Assembly (NCBI RefSeq): GCF_008974285.1
Contig: NZ_BKZV01000003.1
Location: 496,001 to 560,000 of the forward strand
Length of the DNA stretch: 64,000 nucleotides
Direction: 5' to 3'
Origin: Thermogemmatispora aurantia
GTDB taxonomy: Bacteria; Chloroflexota; Ktedonobacteria; Ktedonobacterales; Ktedonobacteraceae
The notes beneath the pieces were generated by a model. The model saw only the letters and a list, made by a program, of their open reading frames with translations, made no database searches and had not been told where the DNA came from. Positions within the stretch are counted from its first letter, which is position 1, and each line of letters opens with the position of its first letter. A program made the translations under genes and the position numbers. Shown here in pieces: positions 16,482-25,626 of this stretch.

Positions 16482-19274
16482 TCAGGCTCCTTCGCTGTTA
16501 ACTTCAAAGACATATTCGCAGACAGAGCCACCCTCACGAGCAGGCAGCAGGTCGGTCTCCCCCGGCAGGGCTTCCTCCAGCAGCAGGCCGAAGCTGCCCT
16601 TCGTGATCAGGTGCTCGAAGAGACTGAGCGAGAAATAGCTTTCAAAGTCAATGTAGACCGGCTTGCGCTCCTTGCTGAGCGAGTAGGCGGTTCCTTCACC
16701 AGGCCCTCCGGCAGCCTGGAAATCGAAGGGATTGACACGCAGAAAGCAGCGCGCCGGTAGCTGATACTGCGCGCGCCAGCGCTGCACCTTCAGAAAATAG
16801 TCAAAGTGTGTCTCACCTGTCTGACGAGCGGGCAAGCAGGTCGGAGGCAGGTGCCAATGCGCACGATCGAGACAGATGCGCCCTAAACAGGTACGTGGCC
16901 TGTAGCGTGGTTGCCTCTCGCCAGCGTCCTGGCGATCGTGCCTCAAGGGTTGATCGAGCAGGAGCAGGCGCAGACTCCACAGGCGCTCGCCCGGAGTCTC
17001 GCCGAAGGCCCACAGCAGGAAACGGTAAAGCGGTGGCAGCCAGTAATCGGACATCTGCCCCAGATGGATCGGCAGCAGCTTACAGTTCAGGCGCCGGGAG
17101 ATCAACAGCAGTCGCTGGCTGGCTGGATCGTGCTGAACTAGCAGGTCGCTCAGAGGAAGCAGCCGTTCGCGACTGCCGCCGCTCGGACAGCCAGGATAGG
17201 CGATCTCGTACCCACTGTCAGGCAAGCGCAGGTTCAGGTTAGAGCCGAAGACGCCTTGAATGGCGATCGGTAGAGGCTCCTCAGCGCTGGCAAGGGCCTG
17301 GCGTCTGTGCACCTCTGCGTGCTCCGCATCTGGGAACGAGGGAGCAAGGTGAGCCTCCAGGTAGCTCAGGCGGCGCAGGCTGCGCCCGAAACCGCTCTGG
17401 ATGGAGTTCAGTACCAGGCCACGCTGACCATCCTGCCAGTAGAGCTGGCAGTAAAGGGCCAGCGAGGGCGGCAGCTTCACAGACGCCGGACAGTGCTCCA
17501 GCAGAGCACGCAACCGCTGGCGATCCAGGAAGCGGACACCAGAGCTATCGGGGGACTGGTCGGCCACAAAGCGCGCTACCTCTTGACGCAGGGCCATGAC
17601 GCGGCTCAGCTCCTCCTGCTCGAAGGTGCTGCCGGCGAAGAGAGCGGTGAAGAGCGGCAGCGCCTGAGCTGTACTGAGGACAGTCGACGGTGTCAAGAGC
17701 GCCTCCGCCGGGGCATTGCGCACTGCAGGCGCGAGCTGCTGGCTTTCGCGGGAGCAGTCGGCGTAAAAGGTCAGCAGATCGACCGTGGCGCCCTCTCCAT
17801 AGCGCCGGCTAAACCAGGTCGCCAGTGCCAGGCGTCCCGTCAGCAATGGATCGAAGAGGCCGGCTAGCCGCTGAACAAGGGCCAGATCAGCCAGGAAATC
17901 GCTCTCCAATGGCGGCAGACTGCTGCCGGGTGCCTTCTCCAGGAGCGTATTCTCGTAGATCAGATTCTTGGCCGGCAAGGCAAAGCCGGGCTGCTCGCTC
18001 AGGCCCAGCTCCGCCAGGAGACGCTCCAGAAGAGCGCGTAGCTGCTGCAGAAGCGCATAACGCTGATGCGCCTTGGCAGCCTGCTCGTAAGCGGCCAGCG
18101 TCTCAAGCAGCTCCAGCAGCCGCGCACGCAGGGCCTGCACCTGGGCCTGATCGATAGGAGCGAGGATCTCGCAGAGGCGCAGCAGATAGTGATGGGCCTG
18201 CTCAGGGATGGCAAAATCGAGCTGCAACAGCCCGCGCGCGATGAGCTGATCGAGAAAGCCCGCCAGCTCCTGCCGGCGCTCCTGCGGGTCCAGTGCGCTG
18301 AGCGCCTCTAAGAGTTCTCCATAGGTCAGCGGCTGCCGGCGCTCAACCAACCGGAGCACAGTCTGCAGGGTCGCAGTGGAGCGCACCGTTGCCAGGCTCT
18401 CGCGGCCCAAGTCATCCCGACTGATGAAGCGCAGGACGCCGGCATCGCTGACGAGGGAAGGATTGACGCTCACACTCAGATAGGGGCGGACGGCAGGCCA
18501 CCGGGCCAGCGCGCGCGCAATGTGATGCACGAGCAACATATTGAGTTCGATAACACTGCGACCATGCTCCGGCTCGCCCTGCTCAGCGACAGCAGCCGTT
18601 ACCTCCTCCCGCCGTGCCTGCGCCGGGACAAAGCGACCGCGGGCCAGCGCGGTAAAAGTGCTATATGGGCTGGTTTTGGCGGCCATGCGCGTGAGGTAGT
18701 TAAGAAGCCCATCCTCCAGCTTGCGATCGAGATAGCGCCCGGCCTCAGCAGGAGCCGCCGCCAGCCAGCGGCAGCAATCCAGATAGAGGCTAGAACTGGC
18801 AAGGAGCAAGCCCTGGAGAAAGCGCTCTTGACCAGCCAGGGCGCGCAGAGCCGCCCGGCGCTCTTCTAGCTCCGTGGCGAACAGGCGGCGAGCTTCTGCC
18901 AGCAGCACAGTGTGCTGCTGGAGCATTTCCTGCCAGCGCATGATCGCTGCCTTCAGCTCAGCGGGTAAGAGGGCCAGCAGCTCTGGAGCCAGCTGTGCCG
19001 GCGCTGGCTGGCGACCCTGAAAGATCGCGCGCCGCAACTCGATCAGCAGCTGGCGTGGCCGGCGTAGCTCAGCACCGGCCAGTGTGCCGATTACCGCGTG
19101 CAGTTGCTCCGAAAGCCGGGTCCCGCTGCTGCTCAGCCTCTCCTCAAGGAGGAGGAGATTTTTGATCAGCTGCAGGCTGCGCTCAAAGCGCAGTGTCGCC
19201 AGAGCCGTCAGCGGCAGGCCGGCCACCCGTACGACATATTCCGCCGCCACGGTGCAGGTGTGCTGCTCTTTCAT
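16482..19274 (-). CDS. LanB-type tRNA-dependent glutamylation protein (lantibiotic dehydratase N-domain)
   Basis: 930 residues without the SpaB_C elimination domain, which is encoded separately downstream. NYLTRMAAKTSPYSTFTAL (about 192-210) is the conserved glutamylation-domain motif; RFISRDDLG, YEGATVDLL-like RRYGEGATVDLLTFYADCSRE and the C-terminal ARCFLRVNPFDFQ and KPVYIDFESYFSLSLFEHLI are also typical of this family. Such proteins use Glu-tRNA to glutamylate Ser/Thr side chains of the precursor, setting up elimination to dehydroamino acids. The position in the middle of a YcaO/SagB operon distinguishes this from a class I lanthipeptide cluster: no LanC cyclase is present. Confidence 0.88.
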   Translation of the reverse strand: MKEQHTCTVAAEYVVRVAGLPLTALATLRFERSLQLIKNLLLLEERLSSSGTRLSEQLHAVIGTLAGAELRRPRQLLIELRRAIFQGRQPAPAQLAPELLALLPAELKAAIMRWQEMLQQHTVLLAEARRLFATELEERRAALRALAGQERFLQGLLLASSSLYLDCCRWLAAAPAEAGRYLDRKLEDGLLNYLTRMAAKTSPYSTFTALARGRFVPAQARREEVTAAVAEQGEPEHGRSVIELNMLLVHHIARALARWPAVRPYLSVSVNPSLVSDAGVLRFISRDDLGRESLATVRSTATLQTVLRLVERRQPLTYGELLEALSALDPQERRQELAGFLDQLIARGLLQLDFAIPEQAHHYLLRLCEILAPIDQAQVQALRARLLELLETLAAYEQAAKAHQRYALLQQLRALLERLLAELGLSEQPGFALPAKNLIYENTLLEKAPGSSLPPLESDFLADLALVQRLAGLFDPLLTGRLALATWFSRRYGEGATVDLLTFYADCSRESQQLAPAVRNAPAEALLTPSTVLSTAQALPLFTALFAGSTFEQEELSRVMALRQEVARFVADQSPDSSGVRFLDRQRLRALLEHCPASVKLPPSLALYCQLYWQDGQRGLVLNSIQSGFGRSLRRLSYLEAHLAPSFPDAEHAEVHRRQALASAEEPLPIAIQGVFGSNLNLRLPDSGYEIAYPGCPSGGSRERLLPLSDLLVQHDPASQRLLLISRRLNCKLLPIHLGQMSDYWLPPLYRFLLWAFGETPGERLWSLRLLLLDQPLRHDRQDAGERQPRYRPRTCLGRICLDRAHWHLPPTCLPARQTGETHFDYFLKVQRWRAQYQLPARCFLRVNPFDFQAAGGPGEGTAYSLSKERKPVYIDFESYFSLSLFEHLITKGSFGLLLEEALPGETDLLPAREGGSVCEYVFEVNSEGA

Positions 19275-19288
19275 GCCTCCTCTTCTCT

Positions 19289-20914
19289 TCAGAGACGAAT
19301 GCTGTGTCGATAGCGTGCCCCAGCCCCCGCGCCAGGGCGTTCATAGCCGAAGGCGATCAGAAACAAGGGCGTCTCGACGCGCTCGCGCAGATGCAGCAGC
19401 TCCGCACAGCGGTCGAGATGATAGCTATCGCTGCAGCGCGCCACCAGGCCAAAGGCCGCGCTCAGAACCGAGAGACGCTGCGCCACCAGGCCACACTCCA
19501 TATTCATGATGCGGTAAGCGCGGTTCCCCAGCGCCGCGCTGAGCGTGCCGTAGCTGGCAACCGGATAGGCCACAAAGGGGGCGCTGCCGCAGTTGACAGC
19601 GGGCGTACTGTGAATGGCCTGAATCTGAGCAGCCACAGCGCGCTGCTCAACGACATGCAGGGCGCCACAGCTCCCGCAGAGACGATAGATGCCCGCGGGC
19701 ACGTCAGCGACATTATTGAGCGCCAGAAAAAGCTCCAGGGCGGGTCGCCTCCTATCCACCCCACCGAGATCGCTGGCGTAAGGGACCAAACTGTAACGGA
19801 CAATCTCCCAGAAAGCGACCCGGCTCACAGGTCTATACAGGGGGAGGAAAAAGACGTCGCCCGAGCTGCGCTGGTAGAGAGCCTGGACCAGCTCAAGCTC
19901 CTCTGGCCAGGGCGCCGGTGCCTCTAGCGTAGGGAGAGACTGGTCACAGGAGGGTGTAGCGGGCGGCAGCAAGACCGCCAGCTCGGCGCTGCTCTCCAGC
20001 CGCGAGTGCTGGTCGATCTCCAGCAGCTTCTGACAGCGCTCGCGGTCAAGCGCGCTCAGCTTGATATGAGCGGGGGCGATCGGCTCGATCTCCTTCAGCA
20101 GAGCCTCAGCGCTGATTGCGGGGGCAGGCAGTGTCTTCGTCGCCTGTCGCTCGCTCTCGGCGGGCGAGAGGACTACGGCGGCGAAAGGACTCTCCTCACC
20201 ATCCTCCAGGCCCAGCAGATGGATGAGAACGCGGTCGAGAAACTGATAGTGGACTCGGGCCGCAATACCCAGTACACCGCAGACCAGCAGAATATTGCCG
20301 ACCACCATTCCCACCTCCTGTGAGCACAGCCGGTAGGAGAAGTTGCGGTAACGGAAAGCGTTCTTCCAGAAGTAAGCGCTGACAAAGAGCACCCCCAGGC
20401 TGTCCGTTAGCTCGCAGCCGAGGGCGGCGCTCAGCACAGCGCGATAGTCACCCTGTCTGAGGGCAGCCAGACAGTGATGCAGGTTGTCATAATGATAGAA
20501 GCCTGACGGCACAGGCTCCGCCGCCGGCAACCAGGCATAGAGTTCTGCCGGGAAAAAGCAGCGGGCAGAGGCAACCAGACGATGGAAGGGCCAGCGCGCA
20601 TCGAGGCCACTGTCATGGCGCGAGAAGCCATAGCTGTAGTAAAGCAGGCAAGAGAGTATCTGATCATCCAGGGAGCGCGGCCCCACCCTGCGGTGGGTGT
20701 CCTGCCCCTGGCTGACCAAGGCCCGCCGTAGATCGCCCAGGGAGAGCGGAAGGCGCTGGTTGAGCGGATAATGAGGGACGCCACGATAGACCTTGAACTT
20801 GAGTGGCTCGCCAGGCATACCTTCCTCGCCCTGACCCTCAGCAAAGAGTTCCGGCAGGCCGTAGTACGTGGCCTGCAGATAGCGCAGACCGATCTCACGA
20901 TCTTGATTGCTCAT
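19289..20914 (-). CDS. SagB/ThcOx-type azoline dehydrogenase, tandem nitroreductase fold (copy 2)
   Basis: 541 residues from the ATG with AAGGAG nine bases upstream; a TTG nine codons earlier overlaps the YcaO stop (TTGA) and is an alternative. The first half has PLKFKVYRGVPHYPL, SCLLYYSYGFSRHD and GFYHYDNLHHCLAALRQGDY; the second has DVFFLPLYRPVSRVAFWEIV, AGIYRLCGSCGALHVVEQRA and RIMNMECGLVAQRLSVLSAAFGL. It is clearly related to the other dehydrogenase of the cluster (shared LKFKVYRG/LKYKIYRG opening and RIxNM motif). FMN-dependent aromatisation of azolines is expected. Confidence 0.85.
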   Translation of the reverse strand: MSNQDREIGLRYLQATYYGLPELFAEGQGEEGMPGEPLKFKVYRGVPHYPLNQRLPLSLGDLRRALVSQGQDTHRRVGPRSLDDQILSCLLYYSYGFSRHDSGLDARWPFHRLVASARCFFPAELYAWLPAAEPVPSGFYHYDNLHHCLAALRQGDYRAVLSAALGCELTDSLGVLFVSAYFWKNAFRYRNFSYRLCSQEVGMVVGNILLVCGVLGIAARVHYQFLDRVLIHLLGLEDGEESPFAAVVLSPAESERQATKTLPAPAISAEALLKEIEPIAPAHIKLSALDRERCQKLLEIDQHSRLESSAELAVLLPPATPSCDQSLPTLEAPAPWPEELELVQALYQRSSGDVFFLPLYRPVSRVAFWEIVRYSLVPYASDLGGVDRRRPALELFLALNNVADVPAGIYRLCGSCGALHVVEQRAVAAQIQAIHSTPAVNCGSAPFVAYPVASYGTLSAALGNRAYRIMNMECGLVAQRLSVLSAAFGLVARCSDSYHLDRCAELLHLRERVETPLFLIAFGYERPGAGAGARYRHSIRL

Positions 20915-20937
20915 AGGCGCTCGCTCCTTCCGCTCGT

Positions 20938-22977
20938 TCAAGGGAATGGATGAGGATAGGGATTGAGATCGGCATCGGTCAAAGGCCGCGCTGCGTAACC
21001 AAGCCGATAAGGCAGCTCATAGAGACGCTTGAAGCCGTAGCAGCGGCGGGCATGGTGACCGAAGGTCATCGGCAGCATACCCGGCATCAGCACACGCACC
21101 GCACAGAAGCCCTCTCGCGCCAGTTCGGGTGTCGTCTGATCAACAGCAATCACATCGATGCCGCTGCGCAGATAGCGTCCCATCACCTCCAGCACATCCT
21201 CGCGCAAATCTGCGTGAGTGGGCGGCTCATCGCTGTCGAACGCCTCGGCAAAGGTTTGCCGATGTGGCGTCTCGTAAAGGAAAGCCAGGCGCTCAAAGGC
21301 TTCTGGCAGGCAGTAGAGCAAAGCATGATCGCGCATCTGGGTGACACGCGAGGAATCGGCCAGCATACTGCGAGCGTGCTCCCGCTCCTGGCGGTAGAGG
21401 CCGATATGGCTGCCTACGATCGGCGCCAGCTCCTGCAGGGCATTGATCAGGGCCTTTTCTGGCAGCAGATGCGAGCCAGCGGCACACAACACACGCGGAT
21501 AGTCCGGACGTTGTTGCTCGTCAACAGCCATCACCCAGAAGCAAGGGATGCGCTCCGGCAGGGTGATATTGAAGGCATGGACACTATAGCCCGTGAGATG
21601 ATACAGACGCTCGCACATCAGCCCGACCAGTGGGTCGCGGGCCGACTGCAGCTCGATGCGCGGCATCGGCAGACGCGCGTACCAGGTCAGCAAAAAGGCG
21701 TCGCGCTCGGCAATCTCCAGAATACCGTGCAGCAGAGCCTCCTCCAGGCAATTGCCGATCGCGCAACCGTTGGAGATCTCATAGACGTACGGTCGCTCGT
21801 GCGTCCAATAGTGGAGACCATAGTAGACGTTGCATTCAGGCACCAGCACTGGCTGCTGGCGGGCGAAGGAATAGCCCCAGACCCAATTGAGCACGAGGTC
21901 ATCGCTATAGCGCACGTAGGGGAAATGAGGCAGGCTATACTGAGCCTCGCTGTGCAATCCCAGCGTGCGCGGATCAATAGCGGCCTCCCCCAATTCACGC
22001 CGACAGGCTCGCACCACTGTACGCTTGCCGCCTGGCCGCATACCAGCGTAGCGCTCCAGGGCCTCGGCGATGGCGGCCACCTGACCCTGTTCGTAGTTGA
22101 AAGCCCTGCCGAAGCCAACCTCTTGACGCCTTCCCTGCTGAAAGTGGATGTGGGCAGCGAAATTGGCGTAGAGATTGCTACTATCTTTGGTCAGGCCGCA
22201 GATCAGACCGCACTCTGGATCGACGTAGCGCGCCAGCAGTCGATCCTTGAGAGAGAGCAGGTCGCGCACACGGTAAGTCTGAGGAGCGAGTTTCTGCCGC
22301 GTGACGAGCGTCATCGCCGTCTCGGCGGCAGCAGCGCTATCGTCTGGCAGAGTTGAGCAGTCGGGACAGTGCGGCTCAGGCAGGAAGGGATGACGGCTGA
22401 TTCTCAGCGTTGCCAGATCCAGATAAAGCAGCGCATTGAAGGTCAGCATGGCCTCTGGTGCCTGCAGAAATTGCACGACCTCCCGCGCAACCTGCTGCAC
22501 CAGGATGGCCTGGGCAAAGGCTGTCAGCCAGGTTCTGGCCAAGGCAGAAACCGAATCTGGTCGCAGCTCAGAGCGCGCCTGCTGCGCCAGATAGGCCCGC
22601 TCCGCCTGAAACTCTTCCGCCCGCTTGTGGGCGTTGACCCGCCGCAGCTCGGCACAGGTGAAGCAGGCGCTGTGCCCCGGCAAGACACACGGACCGAGCA
22701 CGGCGCGCCCTGGCTCGATCGATAGCCCCAGCCAGGGTCTGCCGCTGGCCAGACTCCAGCGATTGGCCTCCTGCAGCAGCGGCCCATGCCAGCGCTCACT
22801 GATCACCAGCAGCAGCGCGCAGGCCGGCACTTGTCTCGCCCGCAGATCGGCCAGGGTGACCTCCACAGGTTCACCCCACTCGCGCAAGACCTCACGGACG
22901 GCCTGACCCAGGTGGTGACCTTCGGCCAGCAAACCCAGCAATGGCCTGGATTGGGCATCCTTCAGATCAGCAGCCAT
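20938..22977 (-). CDS. YcaO azoline-forming cyclodehydratase with an N-terminal zinc-binding E1-like region
   Basis: 679 residues from the ATG behind GAGGAGGG. The first ~220 residues resemble the C-terminal part of an E1-like partner protein, with CFTC (105-108) and CPDC (204-207) making a probable four-Cys zinc site. The YcaO domain follows: EALERYAG (305-312) and EEALLHGILEIAERDAF (412-428) are ATP/Mg-binding motifs. It ends PYPHPFP, the Pro-rich C-terminus typical of azoline-forming YcaO proteins, where it lines the active site. It should cyclodehydrate the many Cys residues of the precursors using ATP. It overlaps the F-protein gene by 11 bases, matching a tight enzyme-partner pair. Confidence 0.92.
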   Translation of the reverse strand: MAADLKDAQSRPLLGLLAEGHHLGQAVREVLREWGEPVEVTLADLRARQVPACALLLVISERWHGPLLQEANRWSLASGRPWLGLSIEPGRAVLGPCVLPGHSACFTCAELRRVNAHKRAEEFQAERAYLAQQARSELRPDSVSALARTWLTAFAQAILVQQVAREVVQFLQAPEAMLTFNALLYLDLATLRISRHPFLPEPHCPDCSTLPDDSAAAAETAMTLVTRQKLAPQTYRVRDLLSLKDRLLARYVDPECGLICGLTKDSSNLYANFAAHIHFQQGRRQEVGFGRAFNYEQGQVAAIAEALERYAGMRPGGKRTVVRACRRELGEAAIDPRTLGLHSEAQYSLPHFPYVRYSDDLVLNWVWGYSFARQQPVLVPECNVYYGLHYWTHERPYVYEISNGCAIGNCLEEALLHGILEIAERDAFLLTWYARLPMPRIELQSARDPLVGLMCERLYHLTGYSVHAFNITLPERIPCFWVMAVDEQQRPDYPRVLCAAGSHLLPEKALINALQELAPIVGSHIGLYRQEREHARSMLADSSRVTQMRDHALLYCLPEAFERLAFLYETPHRQTFAEAFDSDEPPTHADLREDVLEVMGRYLRSGIDVIAVDQTTPELAREGFCAVRVLMPGMLPMTFGHHARRCYGFKRLYELPYRLGYAARPLTDADLNPYPHPFP

Positions 22978-25156
22978 CGTCGGCCCTCCTCTTCCCCAGC
23001 ACAATCCGTACAATATAGGGGAGCGCCTCACTGAGCGCCGCATCGTGATCGAGTGGCACAACCAGCGCTCGCCGTCCTTGTGACTGCAGGGCAGCGAGCA
23101 GGGCCGGTAGCATCTGCTCCCACACTTCTACCGACGGATAGAGGGGAGCGATCAAGGTCTCGCCGCGCAGCGCTGACGGTAGAGGAGTGACCGGCGACAG
23201 TGCATAGTCCGACTCACTATTACGCAGAGCCTGAGCGTGCTGGAGGCAAAGCTGCAGGCCCTCCTCGATGGCTGCCTGGGCCTGCACGTGACAGGTATAG
23301 GTCCAGGTCTCCTCATGGCAGCAGAAAGCGAAGGCCAGCAGCCCCCAGTCGGAGAGCAAGGCAGAGAGATCATAGACAGTGATGGCGACCTCTTGCAAGG
23401 CCAGCAAATGCCTGTAGCGCTGCGCAGCCTCGGAGAGAGCCAGGGCCCCAATCTCAACCTGGGGAAAGGGTTCGCGACTCTGTGCTAGACGCTGCTCAAG
23501 AGCCGCGCGTCCATGAGTGAAGAGCGCGCGACAAAGGGCCTCGGACCAGCTCATACCGGCGGCCACGCCGATGGGCGGCAGCTGAAGACGCCCTTCTTCA
23601 GCGGACAGAGGAAAGATCGCCGCAGCCGGGACCAGGGCGACCTGCTCGTCCGGCAGCTCCCAGGCCCAGAGGTAGTCTTCTTCAGGGTCAAGGCTGGTCG
23701 ATGGCTCCAGGCTGCGTGTGTAGCAGGTGAACGATTCCGGGGCCCTGCCAACAATTTCTGGCGCACTCCCGCTCAGGCTGCGTCGGGGATCATAGCACCA
23801 GGCAGCGTAGCCTTCGCAGGCGCGCAACGTTGCTGCCCGACGAGCCGCCCCAAAATCGCTGCCGGCGCCGAAAACGCGCCAGGTCTCTGCTCTGGACAGA
23901 TAAGGCGCTGGCCGTGCCAGATCCACACGCGCAATATTTAAAGGAATCTGAGTGTAGTTGTGTTCATCCAGGGCGCTGAACAGCCCCAGCCTGGGATCGA
24001 ACAGATGGGCCGCCTTGCGGGAGAACTCTTCCAGAGAGAGGACAGGCCCCGTGCTGCGCTCCCTCACCAGGTCACGGAAGTGCGACGCTGTCAGCGGGCC
24101 GGCCTGGCGGCAGCAATGGCAGTGGGCAGAGGCGTTGAAGGGATGACGCTGGCTCTGCAGCGTTTCCAGATCGATGAAGACCAGATGGCCGCTCGTCTCC
24201 AGCGGTCCCGCTTCAGTAATATACTTAAATAGTTCAAAATTGAGAGTATTGGCGACGACGGCGGCGGTTGGCCCAGCCAACGCATAACTCAGGGGAGCCT
24301 CGGGGTGATCGGCGAAGTCGTAGAGGGTAGTGGCCATTTCAGACGGCAGATTAGCCAGCAAGCGCAGCCAGGCGCATTCCCAGCAGCCGCGGCTAGCTTC
24401 CTGTCGCCCCGGAGCGGGAGAAACCAGCGGTCCCAGCCAGGCTTGAGTGTCCAGGATCGTCGCGCCGAGGAAGAGTTTGCCTTGTTGGTAGCAGAAGCGG
24501 TTGAGCAGGGCGCTGCGCCGCAGCATTGGTCGATCTGAGAGATGCAGGACGGCCTCAAAGGGTGCGAGAGCGCGCGCCACAGCCTGCTCGTCGTCCCAAT
24601 TGAGCGGTTCCAGCATGTGAAGCTTCTGGAGCGGATCGCGCGTCCGGCGCAGAGCCAGATATTCCTGCAGGCGCTGGCGATCGAGCGAGCACTCGCTTGT
24701 GATCAGGACAGAGATGTCTGCCAGGCCACTATGCAGGGCGGCCTGCACCAGCGCCTGGAGCGTCAGACCGGAACCGATGAGCAGCACGCGGCTCTGGCGG
24801 TAGCGTTCGAAGCGCCAGGCACTCGAATCTTGAAATGCCTCGATGAAAGCGATCTCCGCCGCGTAGGTCTCCTGCTCCCTAACACTCAGCTGATGGGGAT
24901 GATCGGGAGTCAAATCCCTGATGAAGCCGCGAGCGGTCAGCATCTCAATGAGCTTGCTGATCAAAGCGCGCTGCTCCTCTGGCGCCTGCTGAGTGATCTC
25001 TTCCAGTGTATACCGACCATCCAGATAGGGGGAAAGCAAGTCGAGCAGGCGAGCGAGACCTTTGCCTTTCAAGTGGAAGGCGCCTTGATTGTTACGCAGG
25101 TAGACCCCTTCAGGGGTAGGAAAATAGAAGACATCGCCTCTCATCCTGGGGCGCAT
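22967..25156 (-). CDS. Ocin-ThiF-like F protein: leader-binding partner of the YcaO cyclodehydratase
   Basis: 729 residues. The opening GDVFYFPTPEGVYLRNNQGAF and winged-helix region to about residue 85 look like the RiPP recognition element that grips the leader peptide. Then RYRQSRVLLIGSGLTLQALVQAAL (about 120) is the ThiF/E1 nucleotide-fold start without an adenylation site, and GCWECAW (about 258) with CHCC (about 330) may bind zinc. The pattern matches the 'putative thiazole-containing bacteriocin maturation protein' family known from heterocycloanthracin clusters. F proteins present the precursor to the YcaO enzyme. First enzyme gene after the precursors; the start has GAGGAGAG upstream. 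Confidence 0.88.
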   Translation of the reverse strand: MRPRMRGDVFYFPTPEGVYLRNNQGAFHLKGKGLARLLDLLSPYLDGRYTLEEITQQAPEEQRALISKLIEMLTARGFIRDLTPDHPHQLSVREQETYAAEIAFIEAFQDSSAWRFERYRQSRVLLIGSGLTLQALVQAALHSGLADISVLITSECSLDRQRLQEYLALRRTRDPLQKLHMLEPLNWDDEQAVARALAPFEAVLHLSDRPMLRRSALLNRFCYQQGKLFLGATILDTQAWLGPLVSPAPGRQEASRGCWECAWLRLLANLPSEMATTLYDFADHPEAPLSYALAGPTAAVVANTLNFELFKYITEAGPLETSGHLVFIDLETLQSQRHPFNASAHCHCCRQAGPLTASHFRDLVRERSTGPVLSLEEFSRKAAHLFDPRLGLFSALDEHNYTQIPLNIARVDLARPAPYLSRAETWRVFGAGSDFGAARRAATLRACEGYAAWCYDPRRSLSGSAPEIVGRAPESFTCYTRSLEPSTSLDPEEDYLWAWELPDEQVALVPAAAIFPLSAEEGRLQLPPIGVAAGMSWSEALCRALFTHGRAALEQRLAQSREPFPQVEIGALALSEAAQRYRHLLALQEVAITVYDLSALLSDWGLLAFAFCCHEETWTYTCHVQAQAAIEEGLQLCLQHAQALRNSESDYALSPVTPLPSALRGETLIAPLYPSVEVWEQMLPALLAALQSQGRRALVVPLDHDAALSEALPYIVRIVLGKRRADDGC

Positions 25157-25281
25157 GGCCAGTTTCTCTCCTCATCGTGCGCATAGATGCCCTGCGGCGA
25201 CGGGCTGGGCTGACAGATGGTGCGTGAGGTGCAGCATAGCGGCTCAGCAACCACGCTGCACCTCAGATAGGCCAGGTAAAG

Positions 25282-25316
25282 GAGAGCCGGCCTGGTTTAT
25301 TTCCGCCGGCGCTCTC
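25282..25316 (-). terminator. Attenuator-like hairpin between precursors and biosynthetic genes
   Basis: On the minus strand GAGAGC-GCCGGC pairs with GCCGGCTCTC across a two-base bulge, loop 13 nt. It lies between the last precursor and the F-protein gene, where a partial terminator would give more precursor than enzyme transcript. No U-tract. Confidence 0.4.
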
Positions 25317-25336
25317 GATCTCTGTCTTGCAGCTTG

Positions 25337-25534
25337 CTACCAGCAACAGCAGCAGGGTATGCAGCAGCTGCAGCAGCCCTCGGGAAGGACAGAGGCGCCT
25401 ATCTCGATCATACCGTGACCAAGCGTGAGCGCTTCCAGCCCATCACGATCTGCAGTGAGTGGCTGGATGTTCAGCTCGTCCAGCTGCAGCTCGTCAAGGG
25501 TCAGGTGAGCCAGCTCCTGTTTTAGATCTTCCAT
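25337..25534 (-). CDS. Thiopeptide-type precursor peptide (copy C, divergent)
   Basis: 65 residues. The acidic, Leu/Glu-rich leader (LAHLTLDELQLDELNIQPL) ends GHGMIEIGA; the likely core is SVLPEGCCSCCIPCCCCW. 'GA|S' is the usual junction in thiopeptide precursors. The core has eight Cys and only two Ser, at positions 1 and 9, and no Thr, so if a pyridine forms those two are the only candidates. The downstream Cys4-Trp tail would give four consecutive azoles. The leader differs clearly from the other two copies but the CCSCCIxCCCC block is kept. AAAGGAG precedes the ATG. Confidence 0.9.
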   Translation of the reverse strand: MEDLKQELAHLTLDELQLDELNIQPLTADRDGLEALTLGHGMIEIGASVLPEGCCSCCIPCCCCW

Positions 25535-25626
25535 GCTGCGATCTCCTTTCTCCCGTCGGGCAAGTCGTGTATCGCCTCAGTAAGCAGGCAGATAGAGCAG
25601 TTAGCTACACCTTAATTAGTTAGCGA

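Noticed and set aside
16482..19274. Class I lanthipeptide cluster
   Set aside because: LanB-like protein present but no LanC cyclase; YcaO, F protein, dehydrogenases and split SpaB_C proteins indicate azole/thiopeptide chemistry.
20950..22356. 468-codon plus-strand frame opposite the YcaO gene
   Set aside because: Shadow of the codon bias of the YcaO gene; the minus-strand product has clear family motifs.
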